This document shows, piece by piece, positions 11,906 through 23,505 of a stretch of DNA of 64,000 bases. Each line of letters starts with the position of its first letter. Within the stretch, counting starts at the first letter, position 1. The notes under the pieces were generated by a model. It saw nothing but the letters and a program-made list of their open reading frames with translations. It searched no databases and had not been told where the DNA came from. Position numbers and translations under genes: made by a program. Source of the stretch: Heliocidaris tuberculata (Eukaryota > Echinodermata > Echinoidea > Camarodonta > Echinometridae); NCBI GenBank assembly GCA_025618425.1, contig CM046833.1, positions 4,124,298 through 4,188,297 on the forward strand, given 5' to 3'.

Positions 11906-11943
11906 CTGTATGACGGATTTGCCAATTTGTCTCCACCAGACAT
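11906..11943 (-). CDS. Candidate alternative first exon for a Death-only isoform
   Basis: The minus-strand sequence starts with ATG (11943-11941), encodes MSGGDKLANPSY and stops at an AG|GTTTTC donor in phase 2, the phase required by the Death exon at 11651. No acceptor-like tract lies upstream, and frames from the nearest upstream AG hit a stop, so if real it would be a first exon. The donor is not strong. An internal promoter would be needed. Confidence 0.3.
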
Positions 11944-12085
11944 ATTGATGATGATATTTTTTTCATGTCATAGATAAATCATAAGTTTCTTGGTTGCCCG
12001 ATTTTTCTTTATAATATCTTTATAATTTTGTTATTACGTGAATTGATGAAAAATCAAATTTACGCTTGTAAACTTCAAAGTATAC

Positions 12086-12181
12086 CTTTTCCGTTTTGAT
12101 CTTCTCGGGTTGGACTCAGATGCTGAAGAGTGTGATTCTGTGCTTGGTCCTAGTTGGTTGGCATTAGGGTCATCAGCATTC
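12086..12181 (-). CDS. Linker exon, Ser/Asn/Arg/Lys-rich
   Basis: A minus-strand exon of 96 bases with acceptor TTGTTTAG (just above 12181) and donor AAAAG|GTATAC (just below 12086). It encodes 31 full codons, including DDPNANQLGPSTESHSSASE and ending in basic RRSKRKR. It has the look of a flexible linker with a possible nuclear-localisation-like basic cluster. It starts with one nucleotide of a split codon and ends with AG, which with the G opening the Death exon makes an arginine codon, so the two exons join in frame. It has no recognised domain and probably tethers the Death domain to upstream modules. Confidence 0.55.
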
Positions 12182-14139
12182 CTAAACAAAACAACAACAG
12201 AAAAAGGCTCAATCGATAACGAAATAGAAGTCTTATATGTCCTTCATTCCGTTTTAACAGTGCAACGAAATATGTTAGATTTTAGAAACATCAGCAAAAA
12301 AATCAGTGATGACAGTTTAGCTTTGAAGAAGTCTTTTTCCCCCGGTCATCGCATATCAGTAGAATTAACGTTCAATCGATCATAAAGGTAGCGAAATAGC
12401 ACATAATGCTGTTTCACTTTTCTTTTGAGCATAGGCATAGCCGGGGAGGGGGGGGGGGGGGCAGAAGTCACGCAATAGTGATTTTGTGTGTCACATCCCC
12501 CCTCCTGTTCAACAAATCTGTAGGCGTTTAGCTTAGGCATGTGCAGCAATTTTAAAGTCAGCGTTCAATAGTGATATTATCTAAGTTCTTTTTTTCGCCT
12601 TTTTTTATATAATAGTGTTAAAAGTGCATGTCTTTGTCTATCTCACAAGGTGCTTTTTGGTAACCAACATTTATAATTTTTAACAAATAAGTCTTTAATG
12701 TGACATGGAAATATTTTGTAAAATTCGAAACTTATTCCGTCACTGACAGGCGATTAGTTAGTTTCTTCAAGAATACTTTTATTGTCTGCAATTAGCTTGT
12801 CGTTTTTAAAACCACTACTTATCTATTTTTTCCCCCTCGATTCCATTTTTCTCTGGATCTAAGAAATTTTCTTCGGTATTTATATTTATTATATTTGTTC
12901 TAGTTTACATTTTTGTTTGTCTAATATTTCTACATTGTCTTTTACTGGGATTTTCCTCAAATTTTCTATTAATCATATTAAAATCTTCTTGAAGTTTCTG
13001 CAAAGTTGATATTTCATTTTTAATCTAATTGTTATTTCAGTTCCGGTATACTGGATTATATGTATATATATATGTATCTATTTTTAGTAGAGAAAATAAT
13101 AGAGTAATACACCAGCGCTATATTACTTCAATGTTTCATTAACATTATTTTATCAGCATTTTCCTTTCTCAAAGGGGATGTGATAGAAACAGGTAATAAT
13201 CTTTTATAGCAAGGGAAGCAAGAACATAATACATTGGTATAGTGTTCATAAAAGGGACCTAGTAGGCACATTCTTGCGCTTCACTTTTTCACTGTTAAAT
13301 TATCGTTGCCTTTCTATGTAGAAAATAACCTACTGCGACTAGGACACAAGATGAGAAGAATGAAGTGAGCACTCTCTTTAATAGGAAATACATGTATAAA
13401 TCAAACAGTTGTCTCAAAGAATAAGCGGCAGAGTGATGTAGGATTTAAAATTGAGAGTTAGCAAGCGCTTCCTGGTTTTCAACACAAATATAATGGTCGG
13501 GGTATAAAATATGAGAAACCGAAGGTAGGCCTAATATCATTAATACGTATACATATAAGTGCATTATAGTAGTATCCTCATTAACATCATTGTCCTCTGA
13601 TTTAACAATATCTTCATCAAGGCCTAATCAACCATAAACTAATCCACGAGTAAGAGCTTTTGGAGACAAATAGGCTGTAACTTTGATGTATACAGTGACA
13701 ATGTTCTGGCGCTAAGTTTATCCAATGTTTTATTTTAAATATGTTATAAGGCGGTAATAAGAACTGTTATGGGGTACTGAGAAAATGGGAGTGAGCAAAA
13801 CGAGTGAGCGCGCTTTTTTCAAAGAGGAAAGTGAAATTTCACACTATTGCGAATGTTTTAGGGCCCTGGTTATCGCATTGTCGTGGTGTAGAGCAAGCGC
13901 TTTGGGTACGAAAAAATATTTAAAAAAAAAAAGTTTTACCTTTTTTTTTAACGATTACAATCAAAATACTGTTTTGTGACCATTATGTTTATTTTAATAA
14001 TGATAATTATTATAATAGCATTGATAATCATAACAATTGCCTACATGTAATGGTAATGATAATGAAAAAAATAAGAATGATAATTATGAATAATAATGTC
14101 AATTATTATAGTAATTGTGATAATGATGAAAATGATAAT
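12182..14139. other. AT-rich intron-like DNA, no gene seen
   Basis: Includes a G-run at 12447-12461, T-rich tracts at 12590-12610 and 12820-12900, a short (TA)n near 13061 and AAT/GAT-rich sequence at 13990-14139. Open frames are short and without domains. It would be intronic if the Death exons belong to the gene that starts upstream at 48.8 kb. Confidence 0.5.
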
Positions 14140-14461
14140 GGCCCGTATTCTCGAAAGGCGCCTAACTTAAGCCACCGCCTAAGTGTACAGATTTAGGCCC
14201 CCGAATTATGGAGAGCCAAATGTCACCCTCTTTTAATCCTACAAAATCACTATACTTCTATGACTAAATACAGATACAAAAACCAACGCGATAGAATTGA
14301 TTTCTGATGCTCATTTCATGCCAGAAAATAATTTTGTTCCTTTATTTTGTTACATAAATATAGTCATTTATACGGACTTAGGGGTTTACGAATGGCCTTC
14401 CATAAATCAGTGGCCTAAGTTAAGCCAGGCTTAACTTAGGCCACTTTCGAGAATACGGGCC
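14140..14461. mobile_element. GGCCCGTATTC-family MITE
   Basis: The 322-bp element has ends GGCCCGTATTCTCGAAAG and CTTTCGAGAATACGGGCC, a near-perfect 18-bp inverted repeat, flanked by AAT on both sides. Internal taacttaagcca motifs are also inverted. Larger and diverged relatives lie at 37610-41032 and 21299-21503. No transposase is present. Confidence 0.8.
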
Positions 14462-14469
14462 AATGATAA

Positions 14470-15156
14470 TATAGGTTTTTCCGGTCAATTTCATACTTTT
14501 TCCATTCCAGTTCATGAAAGTGCATTCAAATTCACACAGCGCACGCCCGCGAAGTTATTGGGGCTTTCAAATTCAGAATCTGTTCTATCAATTTCATTTA
14601 TGGGCGCTCTTATTTCCTTTCCGTAAAATCAAAATCAAAATCACGCATGTGCGTTCAATTTCCAAATGCGAGCATTACATTTCCTACTCGTGCATTCAAA
14701 TTCACGCAATAATCACAATGAGCCTGTTTTTCATCGAAAACATTTATTGCATTATCCTTTAAGATATTGGACTATTTAAAGCATGATAATGAAGCCCAAT
14801 TTATTCAAAACTAAGTAAAAAAGACCCACATAGTCCCCAAGCTAAATGTAATAATTCTTTTAAATTGAATGCACCTATTTGGAACATGGTTGCCTTTTCA
14901 CGAATATGAATGACCAATGAGATTCCGTCGCCGGCTTGAAATGAATTTGAATGCTCATTGCTCAAAATGCATGCTCCCTTTTATTTTAAATTTGAATGAC
15001 GGAAATGAACAATTGATTGCTTGGATAGTGAATGTGAATGACCGGATTATGAATTTGAAAGCCGATTCAGTGCTGCGAGCGTGAAATGCGTGAAATTGAA
15101 TGCTCGGAATATGAACCTGAATGACAAAATTATGAAATTGACCGGAAAAACCTATA
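14470..15156. mobile_element. TATAGG-ended inverted-repeat element, short form
   Basis: The ends TATAGGTTTTTCCGGTCAAT and ATTGACCGGAAAAACCTATA form an inverted repeat extended by TTCATA. The 687-bp body is rich in GAATTTGAAT-like words. It sits in GAT/AAT repeats, so target duplications cannot be read. A longer relative follows directly at 15215-17674 and a solo end occurs at 49560-49592. Confidence 0.75.
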
Positions 15157-15481
15157 GCAATAATGATGATGATAATAATAATAGTAATAGTATTAATAAT
15201 AATAATAATAATAATATAGGTTTTCCCGGTCAATTTCATACTTTTTCCATTCCAGTTCATGAACGTGCATTCAAATTCACACAGCGCACGCCCGCGAAAT
15301 TATTCGGGCTTTCAAATTCAGAATCCGATCGATCACTTTCATTTATGGGCGCTCTTATTTCCTTTCCGTAAAATTAAAATCACGCAAGTGCGTTCAATTT
15401 CCAAATGCGAGCATTACATTTCCTACTTGTGCATTCAAATTCACGCAATAATCACAATGAGCCTGTTTGGGGCGTTCAATT

Positions 15482-16262
15482 TAATTTTCAGGGGATCATA
15501 CCAAAAAGTGTGTTGCATTCTCAACCATGCGCGCGCGCGTATCACTTTCCCTCTGCGATTCCCTCCATAGAACCCTGTACATTAATCATGAAAAACGTAA
15601 ATTTCAACTTTTAGAAATACTTATATCTTTTTCACTTTTTAACAATTTAATTCAGTTAAAAAGGAATATGAATATTGAAGAAACAAAGAAGCTGCTGAGC
15701 ATAAAAATGTAATCATCTCATATGTAGAATTCTGGCCAATTTAATTTTCAGGGGATCATACCAAAAAGTGTGTTGCATTCTCAACCATGCGCGCGCGCGT
15801 ATCACTTTCCCTCTGCGATTCCCTCCATAGAACCCTGTACATTAATCATGAAAAACGTAAATTTCAACTTTTAGAAATACTTATATCTTTTTCACTTTTT
15901 AACAATTTAATTCAGTTAAAAAGGAATATGAATATTGAAGAAACAAAGAAGCTGCTGAGCATAAAAATGTAATCATCTCATATGTAGAATTCTGGCCAAT
16001 TTTGTTTGAAAACGGCCTCATACCAAAAAGTGTGTTGCATTCTCAACCATGCGCGCGCGTATCACTTTCCCTCTGCGATTCCCTCCATAGAACCCTGTAC
16101 ATTAATCATGAAAAACGTAAATTTCAACTTTTAGAAATACTTATATCTTTTTCACTTTTTAACAATTTAATTCAGTTAGAAAGGAATATGAATATTGAAG
16201 AAACAAAGAAGCTGCTGAGCATAAAAATGTAATCATCTCATATGTAGAATTCTGGCCAATTT
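15482..16262. repeat. Tandem array, three 260-bp units
   Basis: Near-identical units begin near 15482, 15740 and 16000; the third is 2 bases shorter in a (GC)n run. Each holds the same ATG-initiated frame of about 60 codons. Near-identity means recent expansion or homogenisation. Confidence 0.9.
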
Positions 16263-16276
16263 TGTTTGAAAACGGC

Positions 16277-16985
16277 CTTTTTATGTTGCCTCACAAAAAC
16301 GTAGAACACCCAAATTACACGTGTTTCTATGGGGAAAGTAATCGACTCGCAGTGACAAGGTAATTTTGTTAATTGGTTAGCAGTGCTGTTAATGGTGGGA
16401 ATTAACCAGTTAAAAGGTTTCTTAAAAGAGTAAGAGTTCTAGGTTTGACCTTTCTTATTTTGACTTCTACTGGTTTTGTAGAATTCTGGCCTTTTTATGA
16501 ATTAGTTATGAAATATTTTGTGTTTTTAGACTGATTCTGTGCGCGCGTACCACTGATCTCTACAGAGATCAGTGGCGCGCACGTGTCATTCTGATGACAT
16601 TCAGGCTACGCGCAGATGCAACAAATTGCGCGAAACTTATTGACATGTTTTATGTTGCCTCACAAAAACGTAGAACACCCAAATTACACGTGTTTCTATG
16701 GGGAAAGTAATCGACTCGCAGTGACAAGGTAATTTTGTTAATTGGTTAGCAGTGCTGTTAATGGTGGGAATTAACCAGTTAAAAGGTTTCTTAAAAGAGT
16801 AAGAGTTCTAGGTTTGACCTTTCTTATTTTGACTTCTACTGGTTTTGTAGAATTCTGGCCTTTTTATGAATTAGTTATGAAATATTTTGTGTTTTTAGAC
16901 TGATTCTGTGCGCGCGCGCACGTGTCATTCTGATGACATTCAGGCTACGCGTAGATGCAACAAATTGCGCGAAACTTATTGACAT
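16277..16985. repeat. Tandem pair, 369-bp units
   Basis: The two units start at about 16281 and 16650 and are nearly identical, except that the first has a 26-base palindrome (16550-16575) where the second has an uninterrupted GCGCGCGC stretch. Confidence 0.9.
16550..16575. repeat. Near-perfect palindrome present in one of two repeat units
   Basis: CCACTGATCTCT and AGAGATCAGTGG flank a 2-base loop. Its absence from the sister repeat suggests either a small insertion or palindrome loss. Confidence 0.8.
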
Positions 16986-17225
16986 GCAACGAAAACATTA
17001 GTTGCATAATCCTTTCAGATATTGGACTAAAGCATGATAATGAAGCCCAATTTATTCAAAACTGAGTGAAAAAGACCCACACAGACCCCAAGCTAACTAA
17101 ATGCAATAATTCTTTTAAATTGAATGCACTTAATTGCAACAATTGGTTGCCTTTTCACGAATATGAATGACCAATGAGATTCCGTCGCCGGCTTGAAATG
17201 AATTTGAATGCTCATTGCTCAAAAT

Positions 17226-17481
17226 CAGGGGCGGCGCCAGGGTATTTAAATAGGGGGGGGGGGGGGCAAAATGACGCCTATAGCAACGTCGCACGTCGAG
17301 GGTCTTGAAATAACAAATAGGACTATAACAGTTATGTCATAATTGCATGGCCTAGCCTTCTCTTCTCCATTTCCCCTTCTCTTTCTCCTTTTTCCCCCTT
17401 CTTCCTCTTTTTTTTTTTTTGCTCGCTTGAAAAATGATAGGGGGGCGGCCGCCCCTCTGCCCTCCTTTAGCGCCGCCCCTG
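17226..17481. mobile_element. hAT-like MITE with 8-bp target duplication
   Basis: The ends CAGGGGCGGCGCCAGG and AGCGCCGCCCCTG are inverted. CTCAAAAT occurs exactly on both sides (17218-17225 and 17482-17489), the 8-bp duplication expected of hAT transposition. Internal G-run and T-run; no coding capacity. Confidence 0.85.
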
Positions 17482-17796
17482 CTCAAAATGCATGCTCCTA
17501 TTTTAAATCTGAATGACGCAAATGATTATTGATTGCTTGGATATAGTGAATCTGAATGACCGGATTATGAATTTGAAAGCCGATTCAGTGCTGTGAGAGT
17601 GAAATGCGTAAAATTGATTGCTCGGAATATGAACTTGAATGACAAAATTATGAAATTGACCGGGAAAACCTATAATAATGATAAAAATTATAATGGTGAT
17701 GATAATTGGATTTGAAATAATTATATAGATGTATATAATATATGATTAGATTTCACGTATTGGATTTGCGACGTAGACTTGAAAAAAAAAAGGAAG

Positions 17797-18200
17797 TTAA
17801 GGCGGATTCACACCGAACACGACACACGACACACGACACGACAAAACGACATGAACGACTTTCTGAAAAATCGCTCTAATGCAAACCCTATGGCACCGTG
17901 CACAAAATTGGTGCCATTGCATAAAGACTTACTATTATAGTAACTTTGCCATCAATGGTAACTACCATGGTAACGTTGCTCAAGAGCCAATCAAAATCCA
18001 GTATTCCATGAAAAGTTACTATAATAGCAAAGTTACTATAATAGCAAGTTTTATGCAACGGCACCCTGCCACGACATTTATCGAAACGTCGTGCACGACG
18101 TTTTTAGGGGTTTTTTGTCGTTTCAGAAAATCGCTCAGCGAGCGATTTTCCCATCACGACAAACGACATTTTGGCCACCAACCAATTAGCGTGGAGGATT
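17797..18200. mobile_element. Partial inverted-repeat element with nested MITE
   Basis: Starts with GGCGGATTCACACCGAACAC followed by repeated ACGACA words; related cgacaaaacgac and aatcgctc words return at about 18100-18170 in inverted orientation. The outer right end is not evident. The GGGTGCC MITE (17910-18066) lies inside. Confidence 0.45.
17910..18066. mobile_element. GGGTGCC-family MITE, copy 3
   Basis: This copy is in the opposite orientation to those at 1712 and 4372 and nearly identical in sequence, so the family moved or was copied recently. Confidence 0.8.
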
Positions 18201-21200
18201 TGCAGTGACGTCATATTTATCCAAAGCCGCTAATTGCATTCCAGAAACTTTTCATTTCTCCAGCTCATATCAGCTATGGGATTTTACGTGTAAATTATTT
18301 TATCGCACCGCACAAAAATTACCATGGAGCTAAACACAGAAACACAGCACCAGATATGTTTTCGTCGAGTCCAACCAAAACAAAAGATCTAAGATACACA
18401 GATCTACTTGTCTGATTGATCCTTTGGTTGAAAGGTTGCTGAAAATTTATCTACGGCAAGTAACACTAATTAGATGAGAGGTCTGTAGTCTAGTATTTTA
18501 TCAATGTTTGACGAACTTAACAAAGGCCAATGTTTGATCAACTTGACAAAGACCAAAGGTTTAGAGAATCTATAGTCTATAGATCTAACTTAGACTGCGG
18601 AGTGAATAAACGGTGGCTAAACTTAACTTTACTTAGCCTTAAGTTAGGCTAGGTTATGAGCAAATTCAATGAGTAAAAGTTAGATCTAACTAGAGCTAGA
18701 TCCCTGGCTCCAAATCTAAGTTAGGTCTAATAGTTAGCTCAAGCTGTACTAGGTCTAGGCCTAATTCCTAACAATATGTAAACTAAACTAAACAAGGGCT
18801 AACTGTTAAAGCTAAACTCCAGCAAGGTGCCAGCCCCATGACTCTTCCAGGTCCAGAAATCTAGACTCCAGGCAGTGTATCTGGGGGGGGGGGGGGGGGG
18901 CATGGTATGGCCATCAGTCCGTTTAAAGTCAGAGCTAGCCTAACTTATGCCTATCCTGGTCTGCATTATAATGGTCTAGTGTCTGTAAAATCTACAGAGA
19001 GAGAGAGAGAGAGAGAGAGACACCCTCACCCCCCCCCCTGCAAATTTCGAACCTGTCAGTGTCACTGACTTAACGTTACTAGACCATCTACTTAACTTGA
19101 AATGATTTAGGGGGGGGGGGGGCTTGTACTTACTAAGCTGGTAATTCTACATGTAGGTCAAGATCTAGAGGCGTGATCCTAATGTTAGCAGTTAGGCCAA
19201 ATAATATTGGTCTAGATTCTAAGTTAGGCAAGAGTCCAGTCTCTAGACTCTAAATTTAAAATATCTAACATCAATTTACATGTCACTGACTAACATTAGA
19301 TCTAGAGTTATGTAGATCTAGAACTAAGTTAGAGACCTTTTTCTTATTTGTAGGTCTAACATTTAGATCTAACATTTAGATCTAACTTTGTCATTGTTGA
19401 GTGACAGAATGATGTGTATGTCTAGAGTTTGACTGTTATGTTAATTAGGCTTCATTTTTTAGTCTAAATGTTAGACTCAAATCCCCAGGCTCCTTATCTT
19501 TTTATTTTATTATTTGTTTGTTTTAGGTAGTTTTGATTCTTTTTGTTTTGATCAAAGCATTTTAGTAGATCGAGAAGCAGTCTCAGTTACAGGCCAATAA
19601 AATAATTTTTAAAAAGAGAGAAATAAAAATAATCATTAGATCAATTTGACATATGGCAATAAAGTAAAACTGAAATTTTCAGAGAGAATTTTTTCAGTAG
19701 GGCTACAAATCCGAAATAGGGATGTCAAAGATCTAGCGGCAGTGGCAGATTTAGGGGGCATCCCCTTTTTGCTTTTCAGGGAATTTGAAGGAAAACTGGA
19801 CAAAGAAAAAGAGATAACCTTTATTTTTCTTTGCTTGTCAGAAAGTTTTCTGAGATATGTCCCCCCCCCCCCCCTTTGACAAAATCCCCATTCCTGGATC
19901 CTCCCCTGTATCTAGAGTAGATGTAAATGTATTATGTACACTTGCAGTTCATAAACCCCTAAATCTACAATGAGAAAAAGGGGCGAATCCCAACATTTGC
20001 TTGAGGGGAAGTGTAGTAAGTTACATGATGTGTATATCACTATGGCCTTTATTATGATTTATCTTTTGCCATATAACTATATAAACTCTTGATAAATTGA
20101 AATAGGTTAAATTTATGTTTCACTTTTTTTTTCAAGTTGAATAATTACATAAATTTATATCACAAGACCAACCATTCTATTTGAGATGAGACTAAATATG
20201 AATTTCTAATACGAAATAAAAGTCCATTCCATGAAGAAATATTAAAAGAACCTTATATATTTATGAACCTGTTTATTTGTAGTCTTATGGTTTGTTACTT
20301 TCTCCATCTATTTTTTGCAGCATAAAAGAATGGGCCAGGATTAAACTCTGGAAAACCAGGCTTATCCCTGTACAAAGATGAGGATATTAAAGGCGAGACA
20401 CATTTGCTGAAAGATTGCCAGCAAGCTTGAAAGGTCTGGTAATTACATGTATTTTGTTTCATTCAACTCTAAAATGAAGTTAAAGATTCGTTCGGAGATG
20501 GAAACTGATAAGTAGTTTTTATATAGATACTTTACATACAGTACAACATCCCCCATCGATTATGTTATTACAGATAAGACATAAAGCAAGCCGGAATTCA
20601 TCTGGTCAAATAATTTATTTACTGCTTTAATTTTTAAAATCAATATTATTCTCAGCATTGCTATTTTGTCTTTTAAAGTAAATTATTATTATTTCTTAGT
20701 ATTTTCATTTTAAATAACAGATTGTTATTTAGTCTGCAATTATGAGTAAATTCTTCAGTGGGGCTTTTCAAAGTTTTGTCAAATCTCTATTTCAAAATCT
20801 AACTCTGGTTAATGTCGTTGAATATCAATTTATGTTCTCCTCCCCCTTACATAATCATTCGGCCATTGCAGTTAGATGCATCTTACTAGCAGCATGTCCT
20901 GTGTATTCTGGAAGGGGAAGGGGGGGGGGGGTGTCAGAGCTAATTGTATTTGCTTAATACATCATACATTCTTGGGGATGAATTCCATTTCCACTCTAAT
21001 GGAGCTTAAACGTACTTGAATACAATACTATAACTGATAAAATATTTACGATTTCTCAATATACTGTTTTAAGGAAAATCCATACTGGTCTATTATTTTG
21101 TTAAAGGTGCTTGTTGTAGAAATCTATCTCATTTAAAGTTTTGAGTCACAGTATTAAATAACTGTTCTGGTCTTTTAAATATTTGTATTGTTTAATGTTA

Positions 21201-21264
21201 TCTTTACAATTATATTCAGTTTTTTTCAGCTCTCAAACACGGAGATTAAAAATAGAGAGAGAGA
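18201..21264. other. Gene-free interval rich in TAGATCTAAC words
   Basis: AT-rich DNA with repeated tagatctaac/taggtctaa words at 18560-19480, G-runs (18881-18900, 19111-19122), (GA)n at 18997-19020 and a C-run at 19861-19874. A likely MITE spans about 19740-19908 (CAGTGGCAGATTTAGGGG opposite GGATCCTCCCCTG). No gene is recognised in either strand. Confidence 0.5.
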
Positions 21265-21298
21265 CACACACAGAATAAATCACTCCGTTAGACGCAAA

Positions 21299-21503
21299 GG
21301 CCCGAATACACGAAAGAGGTTTATCTAAACCATGGTTTAAACCTCCATAAGCGTAGTGCGCACGTGCCTTCATGTCCAATGTGAGAATAGCAATGCGCTT
21401 ACAATCATATACGCTTATTTACGCTTATTTTAGTCAACAGCGGAGGTTTAAACCACGGTTTAGACCATGATTTTTAAGATAAACCTCTTTCGTGAATTCG
21501 GGA
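21299..21503. mobile_element. GGCCCG-family MITE inside the inverted-repeat arm
   Basis: GGCCCGAATACACGAAAGAGG at the left is inverted to cctctttcgtgaattcggg at the right, with internal tttaaacc motifs inverted. It is absent from the matching position of the right arm (near 23462), so it inserted after the arms formed. Confidence 0.7.
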
Positions 21504-22158
21504 CAACAGGTCGAATATTTCGCTTAAATAAGGCTTCTTCAGGAAACGATACTTCAAAAAAAAAAAAAAAAAAAAATGCACTAAGGAGGTAGTGCATAGC
21601 AGGTAATTGTCAAAACAACAAGCGTAAATAAGCAACAGAGTCAAGGCGCGAGAAAGAGAGAGAGAGAGAGAGAGAAGGGGAGTGAAAGACAGTGTTGAAG
21701 AAAAATAAAGAAAGCAAAGGATAGGAAGAGAGAAAGAGGGAGAGAGAAGTAAAGGAGAGAGACAAGAGAGAGAGCAAGAAAAGTGAAAAGAAGAGAAAGA
21801 GGAGAAAGAGAAAAGAAGGGAGAGAGAGAGAGAGAGAGAGAGAAGGGGGGGGGGGGGAGAAAAAGTGGGAAGAAATATGATAGAGGGTTAGAAAACAGAA
21901 AAGGAAGACAAATAAGAGGAAAAAATGGAAAAAAGAGAAAAAGAAAATAGAAATAAGAGGGGAGAGAAAGAAAGAAACGAAAGAAGAAAGATAGATAGAG
22001 AGAGAGAGAGAGAGAATGAAACAAGGGTAGAGAGCAAAAGCAAAGTACAAGAAAGAAGGAAAAAGAAAGAAGCAGGAAAGAGTCCCGAAGAAGGAAAGGA
22101 CCGGAAACTGGCATTGATACCATGAGGCTGGAGCGTACCAAGCTGAAAGATGATCCTT

Positions 22159-22480
22159 AAGGCCCTGTCACACCTTTCCAGGCAAGCTACGCGGGCTTGT
22201 TGCGTGTATGGATTTTCCAGCACGCAGAATAATTTCTGCGGGCGGACAAGGATTTTGGCGAGTTTCGCGTGCGTCTTACCTGCTAGACGCGTGCTACTTA
22301 CGTTCTACTTGCGTGTATTCCGTGTGACCTGCGTGTCAGGCGCGTGGGTGGTGCGTGAGAGCTTCGAAACTGATCCGTGTTAGTTACGGGCGACATACGG
22401 GCGCTGCGAGGTACCTGCGTCACAACTGCGTGTTACCTGCGTGGAAGTTGCCTGGGAGGTGCGAGCCTTGACAGGGCCTT
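22159..22480. mobile_element. AAGGCCCTGTCA-ended MITE (Harbinger-like)
   Basis: The ends AAGGCCCTGTCA and TGACAGGGCCTT form an inverted repeat, and TTA can be read on both sides as a 3-bp target duplication, which fits PIF/Harbinger. It is GC-richer than its surroundings, with recurring TGCGTG words. It occupies part of the loop of the large inverted repeat. Confidence 0.7.
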
Positions 22481-23505
22481 TAAAGTTTCTCATGGATCTT
22501 CCCTGTACTCTTGTCCTGGACAGTTCCCTGTCGTCGACCTCGATGCAAGACCTGTTTTCATGTGACGGTTGCCACCACCACTACTGGACCTAAGGGATCA
22601 TGGAATGCGACCAAAACTTTCTTCTGCACTTCTACAAACATTATCTATTGCATTATTTGCATGACTGAGCATCGTTCCATTCGCCTCAAGACGTCTCCCT
22701 GTTGCCCAACACTTCAATCTTGCTAATCACGCGATCAACGTAACATATGAGGAAAGGAAGATCCAGAGGAAGGAAGATCTAAGAGTAAAGGATTATTTTT
22801 CAGCTTGGTACGCTCCAGCCTCTTGGTATCAATGCCAGTTTCCGACCCTTTCCTTCTTCGTAACTTTTTCCTGCTTCCTTCTTTCTTTTCTTATGCTCTC
22901 TTCCATTGTTTTTTCTCTCTTTCTCTCTCTCTCTTCCTTCTCTCCCCTCTTAATTCTATTTTCGTTTCTCTTATTCGTCTTCCTTTTCTCCTTTCTAACC
23001 CTCTATCCTCTATCTTCCCACTTTTTCTCCCTGTCTCTCTCTTCTTTTCTCCTTCTCCCCTTTATCTCATTTTCACCACTTTTCTTTCTCTCTCTTGTCT
23101 CCCCTCATTTTGCTCTCTCTCTCCTTTACTTTTCTCTCTTTTTCTCTCTCTTCCTATCCTTTGCTTTCTTTATTTTTCGTCAACACTGTCTCTCACCCCC
23201 CCTTCTCTCTCTCTCTCTCCTTTCCTCCCTCTCTCCTTTCCTCCCTCTCTCCACTCTTTCTTTCTCTCTTTCTTTCTCTCTCTTTCTCTCTCTCTCTCCC
23301 TTTCTCTTTCTCGCGCCTTGACTCTGTTGCTTATTTACGTTTGTCGTTTTGTCGATAATTGATTATGCGCTATATATATAATTTATGCACTACATCCTTA
23401 GTGCATTTTTTTTGTAGTGAAGTATCATTTCCTGAAGAAGCCTTAGAGGCGAAATATTGCACCTTTTATGCATAACGGAGCGAATTATTATGTGTGTGGG
23501 TACAC

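Larger units (their letters stand above)
15215..17674. mobile_element. TATAGG-ended element, long form with tandem arrays
   Basis: It has the same outer sequences as the 687-bp element but is 2460 bp long. Relative to the short form it holds extra DNA: three 260-bp repeats (about 15482-16262), two 369-bp repeats (about 16277-16985) and a hAT-like MITE (17226-17481). No transposase frame is visible. The open frames of 61-76 codons inside the 260-bp units are repeat-derived and show no domain. Confidence 0.75.
21265..23500. repeat. Large inverted repeat with homopurine/homopyrimidine arms
   Basis: The left arm (21265-22157) and right arm (22787-23500) are inverted: cactccgtta against taacggagcg at the outer ends, ttcttcaggaaacgatactt against gaagtatcatttcctgaaga, and ggctggagcgtaccaagctg against cagcttggtacgctccagcc near the loop. 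Each arm has about 400 bp of GA (left) or CT (right) sequence. The left arm is interrupted by a GGCCCG-family MITE and the loop by a second MITE. Long Ser/Leu/Phe frames in the CT tracts are composition artefacts. Confidence 0.85.

Noticed and set aside
15527..16232. Three repeated frames of about 60-76 codons and a possible CRISPR-like regularity
   Set aside because: These are 260-bp direct tandem repeats without distinct spacers, in an animal genome; the frames are a by-product of the repeat.
21610..23362. Long Ser/Leu/Phe-rich frames on both strands (up to 185 codons)
   Set aside because: They come from CT/GA-rich tracts in the inverted repeat; overlapping frames of similar length exist in several phases.
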